Positions 48,495-59,395 of a stretch of DNA of 64,000 nt are shown in pieces; position 1 is the first letter of the stretch, and each line of letters starts with the position of its first letter. Under the pieces are notes generated by a model. It had not been told where the DNA came from. It searched no databases and saw only the letters and a list, made by a program, of their open reading frames with translations. The position numbers were made by a program, and so were the translations under genes. Source of the DNA: Hevea brasiliensis (Eukaryota; Streptophyta; Magnoliopsida; Malpighiales; Euphorbiaceae); contig NC_079505.1 of NCBI RefSeq assembly GCF_030052815.1, positions 18,317,421 to 18,381,420 on the forward strand. Reading direction: 5' to 3'.

Positions 48495-49237
48495 CCATCC
48501 GGCTTTAATACTATGACTAATATCCTCCTCACATACTCCTCACATCCCCCATCTACTTGAAGGACTGAGCCTAGATATTTAAAGTGATTACTTTGGGACA
48601 GTACCACTCCATTCAAACTAACTCCTTCCCTATCACTAGTTTGGCCTTCACTGAACTTGCAATGCATGTATTCTGTCTTCGTTCTACTTAACTTAAAACC
48701 CTTTGACTCTAGAGTACTTCTCCAAAGTTCTAGCTTCCTATTGACTCCTTCTTGTGTCTCATCTATCAGAATAATATCATCCGCAAACATCATGCACCAA
48801 TGAATACTCTCTTGTATATGTTTCGTCAGTTCATCTAAAACTAATGTGAAAAGGTAAGGGCTTATGGCTGATCCTTGGTGTAATCCAATTGAGATCGAAA
48901 AATCTCTTGTGTCCCCTCCTACTGTACGCACAATAGTAGTTGCTCCTTCATACATATCTTTCAATACTTGTATGTACCTAATAGATACCCTCTTTTGTTC
49001 TAACACATTCCATAAGACCTTTCTTGGAACACTATCATAAGCCTTCTCCAAATCAATAAAAACCATGTGTAGATCTTTCTTCCCATCTCTATATTTCTCC
49101 ATCAAGCTTCTAATGAGAAAGATCGCTTCCATAGTTGAACGACCGGGCATGAAACCAAATTGATTGAGAGAGATAGAAGTATCATGACTTAGTAGATGCT
49201 CCATAACTAGCTCCCACAACTTCATAGCATTGCTCAT
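48491..49237 (-). pseudogene. LINE reverse transcriptase core
   Basis: RT motifs are seen in order: NQFGFMPGRSTMEAIFLIR, MVFIDLEKAYDSVPRKVLW, GLHQGSAISPYLFTLVLDEL and the catalytic box MMFADDIILID, then LKLS-like RTKTEYMHCKF and FKYLGSVLQ. It would copy the LINE RNA at the nick. The frame differs from the upstream part, with a shift and a stop between 49240 and 49320. Confidence 0.9.
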
Positions 49238-49316
49238 GAGTTTAATTCCCTATAGTTTGAGCAACTCGTATGTCTCCTTATTTTTAAAAATAGGTACTAA
49301 AATACTCTTCCTCCAT

Positions 49317-49868
49317 TCATCGCATTTTCTTTGAGTTTAGAATCTTATTAAATAATTTAGTTAACCATGCCACTCCCATATCTCCCAAATACTTCCACAC
49401 TTCAATTGGTATTTCATCGGGTCCACAGTCTTTACCCACTTTCATTCTCTTAAGTGCTTCCTTTACTTCTAAAGATCTAATCCTTCTAGTATAATTTACA
49501 TTCTTTTCTATTGTTCTATAATCTATATTCACGCTATTTCCATTTTGACTATTATTAAAGAGATCATTAAAATAATTTCTCCATCTTTCTTTAATGTCCT
49601 CATCTTTCACCAACACTTTTCCTTCTTTATCCTTAATGCACCTAACTTGATTGAGATCTTGACATTTCCTTTCTCTACTCCTTGCTAATCTATAAATATC
49701 TTTCTCCCCTTCTTTAGTTCCAAGTTTCTCATATAACTTTTCAAAGGCCTGTGCTCTTGCTTGACTAACTGCCTTTTTTGCCTCTTTCTTTACTATCTTG
49801 TACTGTTCATATGCCTCATTATTATCACATTTAGGTAATTTCTTATACCATTCCCTTTTTCTCTTCAC
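49317..49868 (-). pseudogene. LINE linker and RT N-terminal part
   Basis: A Lys-rich linker (REWYKKLPKCDNNEAYEQYK, AKKAVSQARAQAFEKLY) leads to VKEALKRMKVGKDCGPDEIP, the first RT motif. It is in frame with the endonuclease but separated from it by a stop near 49892-49894, where a Trp codon of the ERWWWNE-like motif reads TAG. Confidence 0.85.
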
Positions 49869-49892
49869 TGCCTTTTGTACTTCCTCATTCCA

Positions 49893-50642
49893 CTACCATC
49901 TCTCTTTTGAGGGTGGTCCATGTCCTTTAGACTCTCCAAGTACTTTTCTAGCTACTTCTCTAATCTTTGATGCCATCTGTATCCACATATCATTGGCCTC
50001 CATATCTAGCTTCCATACTTCGGACTCGAGAAGCTCATTTTTGAACTTCACTTGCTTTACTCCTTTGAACTCCCACCACTTTGTTCGAGCTACACTATTT
50101 CTTCTGACCTTACTTGAATTGTTCCTAAACTTGACATCCAAGACCACCAACCTATGTTGACTTGTTAAAGCCTCTCCTGGAATGACCTTGCAATCCTTGC
50201 ATAGAGCTCTATTTGTCTTCCTGGTTAAGAGGAAGTCGATTTGGCTTCTATGTTGCCCACTTTTGAAAGTCACTAAATGTGACTCTCTTTTTATAAAGTA
50301 GGTATTTGCTAGTATTAGGTCGTATGCCATAGCAAAATCCAGGATGCTTTTTCCCTCCTCATTTCGACTGCCAAAACCAAAACCTCCATGAACATTCTCA
50401 TAACCTTGCCTATCACTTCCTACATGTCCATTCAAATCTCCACCAATGAAAACATTCTCTTCATTCGGTATGCTTTGCATTAAATCATCCATATCTTCCC
50501 AAAACCTTTGTTTACTCTCACTGTCTAGTCCTATTTGTGGGGCATAAGCACTAACTATATTTATTGTTTCTCCTTCTAGTACTAGCTTTACTAGTATAAT
50601 TCTATCTCCTACTCTTTTCACAGCTACTACTGCGTCTTTCAA
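49893..50642 (-). pseudogene. LINE endonuclease, N-terminally truncated
   Basis: It contains the later endonuclease motifs: INIVSAYAPQIG, FIGGDLNGHVGSDR, LANTYFIKRESHLVTFKSG, HRSQIDFLLTR and the final LTSQHRLVVLDVKF with the catalytic SxHR-like region. The first metal-binding motif is missing because the copy ends at 50662. The endonuclease nicks target DNA. Confidence 0.88.
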
Positions 50643-50662
50643 TGTTCTGTCTATGATTATAC

Positions 50663-50678
50663 TACAAAGAATTGAGTA
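50663..50678. repeat. LINE target-site duplication, right copy
   Basis: tacaaagaattgagta, directly after the truncated 5' end of the LINE. Confidence 0.85.
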
Positions 50679-51560
50679 ATAAGAAGAAAATTGGTTTATA
50701 TTTAATTATTAAATATAAGCTTAAAATTAAAGGAGTTGAAGATACAAATTATAATGTAAAATGAATTAATATGGCTTAAATGGCTGATAACTCATCAATT
50801 TGATTGGATGAGATGAAGACACATGTAGAGGTCTTCTCATTAATGGAAGACAACTAATCTCCATTAATCAACTTTAGGGATTAGAAATCTCTAGAGTTTA
50901 GAGATTTCCACCCACTTTAGGGATATGGGAATCCCTAAAGACCTAATTTAGGGATATGAGAATCCCTAAAGTATAAAAGCTAAACCACTTGATAGATGGA
51001 GAGAAAGAGAGTTCATTTTCTTCTTCTTCCTCTTCTTTTTCCTTTTTCTCTCAAGATAATCCAAGTTCATTCTTCTTCCTTCCTTTCTTCCAATTGATTT
51101 AAGAGACATTAGAAGTGTTTACTCTTAAATCAAAGTTAGATAAATTGTTTCTTTAACTACCAAAAAGGGAAAACCCATACCTTTCCTTTGTGTTTGCTTG
51201 GCCAAAGCAAAGAGAGTTTACCAAGGAAGGATTTGGTTCAAGAGTTGAGTTAAGATCACAAAGTTTGTGTGGATGGACTAGAAGACCAACATTTAGAGGT
51301 CTAGCTTCTTGGAGGGTGGAATTTGATTCTGCAACCCATTGGGTAAGAAACCCCAAAACTTAGTTTATGAGTTTTCATTTCCTTTGTTTCTTAATAACAA
51401 AATTGGGCTAGATGATCAATTGAGGTCATAAATGTTATGATCATGTTGTCTTTTAATGCATGATGATGCTTAAAATAACTTGCATGTGATACATGTAACT
51501 TAGGTATTTTTAATTTTAAAATTGCCTAATTTTGCTTGCCCCACGATTCCGATCCAACAT
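50679..51560 (+). repeat. Possible LTR-like segment around the LINE insertion
   Basis: A TATA-like box (tataaaag near 50975) follows two copies of a tttaggg-atatg-gaatccctaaag phrase (about 50920 and 50950). A pyrimidine-rich leader follows, and the segment ends with cacgattccgatccaaca near 51560, which resembles an LTR end. Its start would be left of the LINE or outside the window. No PBS or coding domain is seen, so this is a weak call. Confidence 0.3.
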
Positions 51561-51910
51561 ATGGCTCCTCACACTTGTGTTGGTCTCTAAGGCTTAAGGC
51601 TTGTCTCATCTTTATCTAGGTTTGTTTTGTGAGATCCAACTATTCTTGCTAAAGCACTAGTTTGGACATCCTGCTTTTTTCAATGTTCAAAGATCTTCAA
51701 AGTTGCCCTATGAAGTTAGTGGTGACACTCTCCCTTAGTAGTGGTTGCTTTGCTTCTTGATTGAAATTTGCTTAGCTAGGGTTAGAAAATGGGTTAGGTT
51801 GTTGAGTGATGTAATCACCTAATTTTTTTAAAATAAAATATTTTTAATTAAATTATTATTTTATTAATATTTTTTTATGATGATGATTTTTAAGGGAAGA
51901 TTATTTATGT

Positions 51911-51947
<37 letters not shown>

Positions 51948-53900
51948 ATTGAATTTTCATGCTATACAATTCCAATTTGTAGTATTATTATTTTTTTTTA
52001 TTAATGCCATATTTAAAATTTAATTTAAATGTATTAAATTAGAAATGGGACTTAATAGAAAAGAGTTTTGGGACTTTATTGAAAGAAACTAAAAACTTAT
52101 AAAAGACTAAAGATGAAATTGAAAGTTAGAAAAATTGAAAAATCAAAAAAAGACAACAGACCCACCGCCCCTCTTTCTCTCTCCCCGCATTCAGCCTCCC
52201 TCCCCCTCTTTCTTCATTTTTTACTCCAACCACAGGCCAACCCATTGGCCAAACCTCCATTCAACTTCCACCACCTTCAGCACACCCTCTTCAACCTCTA
52301 GCCAGCATGACAACTATCGAAATGATTACTTCTTCCCTTAAAATGCTACGCACAACAATGAGAGGAAATTAGACATTTTGGCCATTTTGGCCAATGTCCC
52401 GCCACCCCACCTACCCAGATCAATGTGCCATCAACCTAGGAGCATTTTCTGACTACCCACATATCCAGAAAACCCTTGCAGCTACCAAAATCTTAAAAGA
52501 GCATAATGGGTATTTCGTGAATTTCTTGTGAGATTCGTGATGATTTGGTTATTGGATTAGCGATCCAAGACCATTGTTGAACTCATCACGCTAAAACCTT
52601 CGAGATAGGACTAACTCCTCTTCGATTGGACACTATTTGAAGAAGGTGATCATCAGAGAGCCTAGATCAATCGATCGGATTTTTGAGCTTTTTTGGTTCT
52701 CATAAATTAAATATAATTATATGTTAATTATTAATATTTTATGAGTCTCATTTAGGTATTGGATCTGCAATAGCTCATGGGTACCTTTTCAATAAAATTC
52801 AAAATATTTAAGTTCACATTTATTTAATTGTTGAATTTATAAGTTTAATGAGTTTCATTATTCAATCTAGTTTAGTTAAATATTTCTTAGGTCTATTTAA
52901 AATCTTGAAAAATATTATATTAAATCCAATTAAATAATGCAAGCTTATAATTTTTAAAACTTTTTATTTTTAAAATAATACAATTAATTTCTTAAAATGT
53001 AAAAATTATTTTGTTTTATTTTATTAATTTTCTACTCAGTTTAAAAAAGGTTTCAAGGTTTTTATCATTCAATTAATATGTTTTATTATAAAGCTTCTTA
53101 TTGTCTCTATAAAACATGCTCTCAAAATAATAAAAATAGGCATCACAAATTTGAAAATTCAACTCAGCATTGTACAACAAAACAAATTATTGTTCATTGC
53201 AGTTCATTCATTAAAAAAAACGGCTTTAAAAAATGGGAGTTTGCTTTGAAAAGATAAATGACATTATTTTAGAATATTAATTAAGATTCATGATTTTTTT
53301 TCCAATTTTTAAATGCAATTATTTGGAATCATCTCTTTCCTATATGCTAAAAATCAACACATATTCTAAAGGGCTAATGGTAAAAAAATCCAAAATGATT
53401 ACAAACGTTTAATTTTTCTTAGCAATTTTGCCTTAATTTAAAACTTTAATTATTTCCAACTGACGAAAAGTAATTTTCATTATGATAGTAGGGACTTGCA
53501 ATTAATTTGGATTAATTTTTTTTATTTAAATTTAAACAATTATAAAAAGTTAAAAATTTTAGAATTTAGGCAATTTTTTAATTAAAAGATACAGATTTAG
53601 AGAAAATTATAAAAATATTAGTATTTAGATTATTTTTTTTAACCATTAGGCCATTTATAAAAGGTAAAATACTAAGCAAAAGATTAAAATTTGGCTGTTT
53701 CATTACTAAACCTTTAAAACACAACACGACAAATTGATTTGGATAATAGATGCAAATGTATAACCCTAAATAACCAGTTAAACACTGGAAATATCATATC
53801 ACTTGTTACAAAATTGCCTTGAAACACTGATATACATACATATCATTGACACCGTAGACCTAGCCACTAACTAAAATTATACAATTTGCCTCCCCATCTT
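51561..53900. other. AT-rich intergenic region
   Basis: No gene is recognised. It contains an ATT microsatellite, a pyrimidine-rich patch (52170-52300) with two short overlapping ORFs of no recognisable content, and long A/T-rich stretches from 52690 to 53700. Confidence 0.5.
51912..51946. repeat. (ATT)n microsatellite
   Basis: About eleven uninterrupted ATT units. Confidence 0.95.
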
Positions 53901-54143
53901 ACTTCCATTCAAACAACCCTAAGCATTGAACATAACCCACAAAAAAGAACTTGCAAATAACCAAAGCACCTTTCTTAGATCAACATCATTGTCTGAAGCA
54001 TCAGCAGTTGCATCCACGAACAATAGCACAACTGCATATTGCATTTTATCTGAGGCTTATCTGCACAGAGATGAATTGGCACGTAGACAGCTGCCAGGAT
54101 AAAGAAGGCCCATGTACAAGCAGCAAGTTCTTCTAGTATAAAG

Positions 54144-56794
54144 CTATGATTTACTCTTGCTCATCAATGTAGGGGTGATAGAGACAACCCCAATGAGGAA
54201 TAAAGTGGCAATGGAGTTGAAGTCGTAAAGATCCCCCAGTGATTCCAATTCTCCAAGAGCTATTCCAGCCTGAAAAACAATCATCTAATCATTATATTTA
54301 GGCAGCACAGATGCTATTTTTAAAATTTTTATCAAATATTCACATATTCTTATGTTATGCCAGCTTGACAACTTCACATCAATTTTACTCATTACTTTTA
54401 ACATTGCAAAGATTTCTATAATAAACGACAATATCTCTATGGTCACTTTGAAAGCTAATCCAAATGGAGCCAAAGTTCTTGCACCTTACTTCACTTGACT
54501 TAATTCCATAGACCCTGCCAGATTAACCCAAACATTCAGCAATAAAATGAACTATGAGTCTGGGTGTGTCGTACCTTGACAGTGACATAAGCAGCAGGAA
54601 TGAGTCCGATAAAGGATGCCAGGAAAAAAAAATATGATATGGCACATCGACTATTGGTGAAGCAACATTTATGAATGTATTTGGCAGAGTTGGGGTTAGC
54701 CTCAGGAAAAGCATGTAGTTCAACAAGCATTCTCTTCTTCTAGCTACCTGAGAATGAAAAGAAAGAATTTATACCCACTTATTGGTCAACCTAAGCAAGG
54801 ATAGCTATGAAGAAGAGATGAAATTCACCTGTTCTTGGAAGAAGTTCAGCTTGTCAGGCCACAAGGAGAACACAAGAGGCCGTCCAATCAATTTTGAAAC
54901 GAAATAGCACGAAGAAGCACCAGCAGTTGCAGTGAACACCATCAAAGCCACTCCTTTGAACACTTCAAAAAGAGCTCCAGCAAGCAATGACATAAAAACA
55001 GTCCCAGGAATCATAAACGTCTGCATGAAAATGTAGACCACACAGTACCCTACCAGGACCTGTGCAGTGTAGTCACTTGTGTAGCTCTCAAGGTGATCTC
55101 TACAAAAAGGGCATCCTACATTATACTAGATATATCCAAGGAAACAAACGACTGTGGCACTTTGAAGAAACAATAACAAGTCAAAAGCAACATTAAGGAA
55201 GCATATTGCAAAATGGAAAAAATATCATACTATAATTATGAGTTATATATGGCTTGTGATAAGCAATTGCACGTCACCCCCACAGATATCTCTGAGCCAA
55301 AAGCCATTCTTTTTGGCTCAGTTGACACAATGGCGAACGGTTATTTATCTTCATCCAGTTTCAAGAGGCAATATACTGACTACAGCAAGTAATTGAACTC
55401 TCAGACAGAGCAGGAAATTTTATTGTTGAAAGAAAGGAGCCAATCTCTTCGATCAGAACCAAGTTACCAATTATAGTAATGTATTTTTACAGAGGCTACA
55501 GCCTAGTATCGGTCTTTCCGCTCCTTTTTTGTTCCAAGAATAACTTGTCCCCTGATGTTGAATGAAAATAATTGATGATAGAAGATACTATGAATTCTAC
55601 TACCATTCGTGTTTGTAGTCAATGTAACACAATTCGAACATCCAATCACTGCACAAGATCATATTAGATAATATAATAGATGCTACCTCATGTTTGTAGT
55701 CAGTTAGACAAAGATATTCATTCAAAAAGATCCATGTAAGATGCAAACTTTCCATTTTTTAGCACCTTCAGAGTGCAATTTGTTTCTCCACATGAGGCTC
55801 AGACCATTTTTTTTTCTTTTCCTCATGATCTATCAGATATATGAGCTATTACACCTGCACGGCTGCACCTGAGATTCCTCCAATTAACTTGTCCAAGTGA
55901 ACAATAATGTCCGACTATATTACACATAAAATTCAATAATACTTCTCATTATGTTGAGATCCTACAAGAATAAACTCTAAGCAGATTTCTAAATTTTAAG
56001 AACCAGTCCATCACCAACCAATTCAAAGTTTACAATATATAAGCAGATAAAAGCTCAAATCTAGAATAAGTTGCAGGGAGTGACCATCGACCAATACAAA
56101 AGCACACATGAAAATGAAACATTCTCATATGCACACGACAAAATATACCCATTTCGCAGTTCAACTAAAGCATTTCAATAATAAGGTAAATTAATCAACG
56201 TTTACGAGTGGAAGGCCCCATTTTAATACGAATTATGATGAAAACACAATTGATGAAGATTCATAACTCCACTTTAAGATTTAGACCCAACGCCCAATCT
56301 GCTGATCAGGAGGAAATTTGTTTCAAAGCAAAAAAAAATAATAATAAAAAGTAAAAAATAAAAATTTGCCTCCAGAAACGAGAACCCAATTTCTCTGGTA
56401 GAATAATTTTCACCTTAAATCCAAAAAAAAAATCCACATTTATCTTGAATCAACATCCAAAAAAGACAAAAATTTCTGATCTTTACTCTCAGAATTCACA
56501 TTATTATCAAAATATTTTTTTCAAGGGAAACAATCAAACCTAGATTTACCAAAAGGAAGAGATAACAAACCTGAGGATTTGTAGATCTTCAAGAGTACGA
56601 GGCAGCTTGAGGAAGCTGTAATCGGAAGAGGGCATGGTAAGATAAACCCCCAAAAGACCAAGAATGAATCCCAAGACGACAGTTGTAGCCACCGTTACCT
56701 CCCAAAAGCTTAAAGGAAACCCAGATCCCACAATTACAGTGGCATCATTTCCCTCCCGTATTTCTCCTCCTCTTCCTGTGCTTCCTATACTCAT
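54144..56794 (-). CDS. SNARE-associated Golgi / VTT-domain membrane protein, frame broken in exon 3
   Basis: Four exons on the minus strand: 56571-56794 (ATG, 224 nt), 54829-55099 (271), 54575-54747 (173) and 54144-54269 (126, stop TAG), all with GT-AG borders. The intended product is 263 residues, close to plant relatives. There is a first hydrophobic helix at residues 31-53 and then the VTT (DedA-like) core. The core includes FMIPGTVFMSLLAGALF at 103-119, TAGASSCYFVSKLIGRP after it, and NTFINVASPIVDVPYH at about 188-203. The tail is GLIPAAYVTVK then AGIALGELESLGDLYDFNS. Family members sit in endomembranes and are linked to lipid scrambling and vesicle traffic. Exon 3 should be a multiple of three. 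A run of nine A (54624-54632 on plus) makes it 173 nt, a +2 shift after PYHIF. This could be an assembly error or a real pseudogene. The start is the first ATG in frame with the N-terminal helix. Confidence 0.88.
55100..56570 (-). other. Intron 1 of the VTT gene
   Basis: This 1.47-kb intron has donor GTTTGTTATC and acceptor TTTTTGTAG. It splits an Arg codon (AG|A). No ORF or repeat is recognised inside. It is AT-rich with simple-sequence runs near 56330-56350. Confidence 0.75.
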
Positions 56795-57040
56795 CTTTCA
56801 CAATTCTTCTCTTTCCCTTTGTTTTCGTTTCCTTTCTCTTGGCTCTGGTTGGTGAAAGAGCAAGGGTTAGAGAAAGCGAGAGGAGGAGAGGCCAATTTTC
56901 ACCTTCTTTGCTTTTGGGGCACTTCTCCCTCTCCTTTTTTTGTTTGTTTGTTTGTTTGGTTGTTGTTTTTGTATTTGGAGCCATTCTCTCTCTCTTTCTC
57001 ATCTTATTTGAGAGAGAGAAGCTGAGGCATATTCGCTTGT
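56795..57040 (-). promoter_or_regulatory. Probable 5' leader of the VTT gene
   Basis: Upstream of the ATG on the minus strand the sequence is rich in GA and in aaac repeats, typical of a plant 5' untranslated region. An upstream ATG at 57000-57002 opens an 85-codon frame that overlaps the main start in another frame. If transcribed, it could reduce translation. No clear TATA box was located. Confidence 0.4.
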
Positions 57041-57602
57041 AAGAAACTCCACAAACTCACAACAAGTTTGTCGTTTTTATTATTATTTGCATTTTTTTTT
57101 TGGTAGATTTTTTTTTTGGTAGATTATTTGCAATTTTTTGCATTCATATGTTGTAAAATTTTCTTACGATAAATGTTAGTAATATGTTAAACTGTAATGT
57201 TTGGATGCAATATCATTCAAATCATGATTTTATTTTTATTTTTTATTTTTTTTAGTAATTTTATTGGTTGATTTTCAATTATTAAGCGAGTAAACATATA
57301 AAAAATTTGAAATTAACCAAAACTTTAAAAATCAAATTAGAGATTAATTTCACTCATTATATTAATTTATTTAAAAAATAATTGAACTTATTTCCAAGGT
57401 ATTTAAAGTCGGATTTTAGTTATTTAAATATCATTAAACTTTAACGTTAATTTATTATTTAAAAATTTTAAATATTAATTTCAATTTTAATAATAGTATG
57501 TTTTTAAAAATATGAAATCAATTACTAAAATTAAATATTATATAATTTAAAATAAGTAAATTTACTAATCTAGAATATATATTTATCTATAATTTATATA
57601 AA
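57041..57602. other. AT-rich DNA upstream of the VTT gene
   Basis: No gene. A ttttttggtagat phrase is repeated at about 57093-57127. The promoter of the VTT gene should lie at its left edge, but no element can be named. Confidence 0.4.
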
Positions 57603-58322
57603 AATTTATTATTTAGTCTCTATATTTTAACAAAAATAACTATTTGGTAAATATGTTTTAAAAAATACATAATTTAATCATATATTTTACTTCCATTAAA
57701 TTATTTAGCCTATTCGTTTAATTTTTTATTAGTTAATATCAATCAAACTACTATTTTGTTATTTTATTTTAGTGAAATTAATTAATTAGTTCTTATATTT
57801 TGAAAAACATATTCCTATATTTAAATATAAATTTTGTTGTGTTTGTGTTTTTTATGTAGGGAATCAATTTTATTAGATTATTACCTTGATTACTTAGGGA
57901 TCTAGATTAAGCATTGTTTTCCAATAAAGAAAATATAAAAATGATACCTACAGAATTAAATAAAAATATTTAAATAATTTTGAAAAAATGTAAATTCAAA
58001 TTGAACTTTTACTTAACAAAATTTTTATTTTTCATCTAAAAATATGTTTTTTTAAAATATAGAGACTAACTGATTAGTTTTACTAAAATTGAGGGATTAA
58101 TAGTAGTGTTTTTCAAAATATAAAGGCAAATTAATTAGTTTTATTAAAATAAAGAAACTAAATAGTAGTTTGGCTGGACTAAAATTTCTTGACTAATGAA
58201 AAAATTGACGAAGGGATTAAACATTTTAACAGACTAAAAATGGAGAGATAAAATAGTGTATTTTTCAAAATAGATAGATTAAGTAGTTAATTTTGTTAAA
58301 TATAGGGACTAAATAGTAATTG
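57603..58322. mobile_element. Foldback or MITE-like inverted repeat
   Basis: The left arm (57603-57813) and right arm (58108-58322) are imperfect inverted copies of about 210 bp. The outer end reads tattatttagtctctatatt on the left and matches the complement of aatatagggactaaatagta on the right. The inner ends share tatattttgaaaaaca. A spacer of about 290 bp has further degenerate copies of the same motif. No coding region. A transposase family cannot be named, and no clear target duplication was found. Confidence 0.65.
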
Positions 58323-58750
58323 TTGTCTCAAAAGCAACCTAAGAGGGGGAAGGTTGAATTGGGTTCTAATTAAAAATTTGAAGGCTAAAGAGATTTTATG
58401 AATTTAAGCACAAAGAAGGGAGAAAGGGAAAAAGATGAAATAGAGGTTTGATTATCTTAAGCTAATGTTTTCTCCTCAAGGCCCTCTTTGAAAGTTAACT
58501 TCGCTATCTATCTTCTTTGGGTGAAGATCAAATCCCTTATAATCCACAAGAGAAAACTCTTGCTTTTTTACAATCCCTTTTTCACACAAAAGCAATTTAA
58601 TACTCTAGAACACTCATAGTATAATAAACACACTCAAAAACTTTACTCTCAATCTTAGAATATAAGACATTACCGCTAAAACACAAGCACTTAAAAGAAT
58701 TAAATGCCATGGCTCAAGTTTTAGAGAGGGAAATAGTAGAAAAACTTGTA
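58323..58750. other. Intergenic segment without a gene
   Basis: It contains the phrase cctaagagggggaaggttga, which looks like a dispersed plant repeat edge I cannot assign. Nothing coding is seen. Confidence 0.35.
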
Positions 58751-58835
58751 TGTAACGATTAGGCTCAAACCACTAGAGGAATTGTCCGCTTTGGCCATAA
58801 GCCTCACGGTTTTGTCCCATAGGTGGAATGGAGAA

Positions 58836-58902
58836 TTTCCCAGGAGGTCACCCATCTTAGGATTTCTCTCAAGCGAGCACGTTTAACCTTGGAGTTCTTC
58901 CA
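58836..58902 (-). promoter_or_regulatory. 5S rRNA-like internal promoter region, LTR copy 1
   Basis: On the minus strand it reads GATGGGTGACCTCCTGGGAA (box C region of 5S), preceded by GTTAAACGTGCTCGCTTGAG (box A region). This is a partial 5S sequence, not a gene. In Cassandra it is thought to give RNA polymerase III promoter features. Confidence 0.85.
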
Positions 58903-59198
58903 ACTCTCCAAGCTATTCCACCAAAAGGCGCCTCTAGTGATTAGTTCCCCCATCTTATATATCATTACTTTTGAGCCCAAGACCATCTCCGTACTTTGCC
59001 GATGTGGGATTTGCCTAAGGGACCTTTCTCCCCCTCCCTTTCGGGACTCAGCATCCTCGCTGAGGTTTGCCCCACCATCGCCCAAGAGGACACGCGAGCG
59101 GCTCTGATACCAATTGTAACGATTGGGCTCAAACCACTAGAGGAATTGTCCGCTTTGGCCATAAGCCTCACGGTTTTGTCCCATAGGTGGAATGGAGA

Positions 59199-59265
59199 AC
59201 TTCCCAGGAGGTCACCCATCTTAGGATTTCTCTCAAGTGAGCACGTTTAACCTTGAAGTTCTTCC
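59199..59265 (-). promoter_or_regulatory. 5S rRNA-like internal promoter region, LTR copy 2
   Basis: The same 5S-derived segment lies in the second LTR, with minor substitutions (for example gagagaa then cac-tgagcacg on plus). Confidence 0.85.
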
Positions 59266-59395
59266 AACTCTCCAAGCTATTCCACCAAAAGGCACCTCTA
59301 GTGATTAGTTCCCCCATCTTATATATCATTACTTTTGAGCCCAAGACCATCTCCGTACTTTGCCGATGTGGGATTTGCCTAAGGGACCTTTCTCC

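Larger units (their letters stand above)
47968..50662 (-). mobile_element. RTE-type LINE, 5'-truncated
   Basis: This minus-strand non-LTR retrotransposon has the two RTE domains, an apurinic endonuclease followed by RT. Its 3' end is a short run of actca units (47969-47986) rather than poly-A, as is usual for RTE elements. A near-perfect 16-bp duplication flanks it: 47952-47967 and 50663-50678, one mismatch. The endonuclease starts in mid-domain, so the 5' part was never copied. One stop and at least two frameshifts make it inactive. Confidence 0.9.
58751..59395 (-). mobile_element. Cassandra-type TRIM with 5S rRNA sequence in its LTRs
   Basis: There are two near-identical LTRs, 58751 to about 59032 and 59115-59395, starting tgtaacgatt. 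They flank an 80-bp interior with an iMet primer site on the minus strand (TGGTATCAGAGCC, 59100-59112) and a purine tract next to the left LTR. Each LTR carries, on the minus strand, a 5S rRNA-like stretch. The two LTRs differ at few positions by eye. There is no coding capacity, as usual for TRIMs, so it depends on enzymes from other elements. The right LTR is fused to a second TRIM at 59395/59396. Confidence 0.85.

Noticed and set aside
48491..50642. Host gene encoding a reverse transcriptase-like protein
   Set aside because: It has the endonuclease plus RT order, a truncated 5' end, tandem tail and target duplication of an RTE LINE, with stops and frameshifts.
54523..54730. Two separate overlapping small genes
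   Set aside because: They are the two frames of one exon of the VTT gene on either side of the homopolymer shift.
58836..59265. Two 5S rRNA genes
   Set aside because: Only the middle part of 5S is present, with several substitutions, embedded in LTRs with a primer site between them. This is Cassandra and not ribosomal DNA.
58804..59350. ORFs of 60-94 codons on both strands
   Set aside because: They are shadows of the Cassandra LTRs and their 5S-derived sequence.
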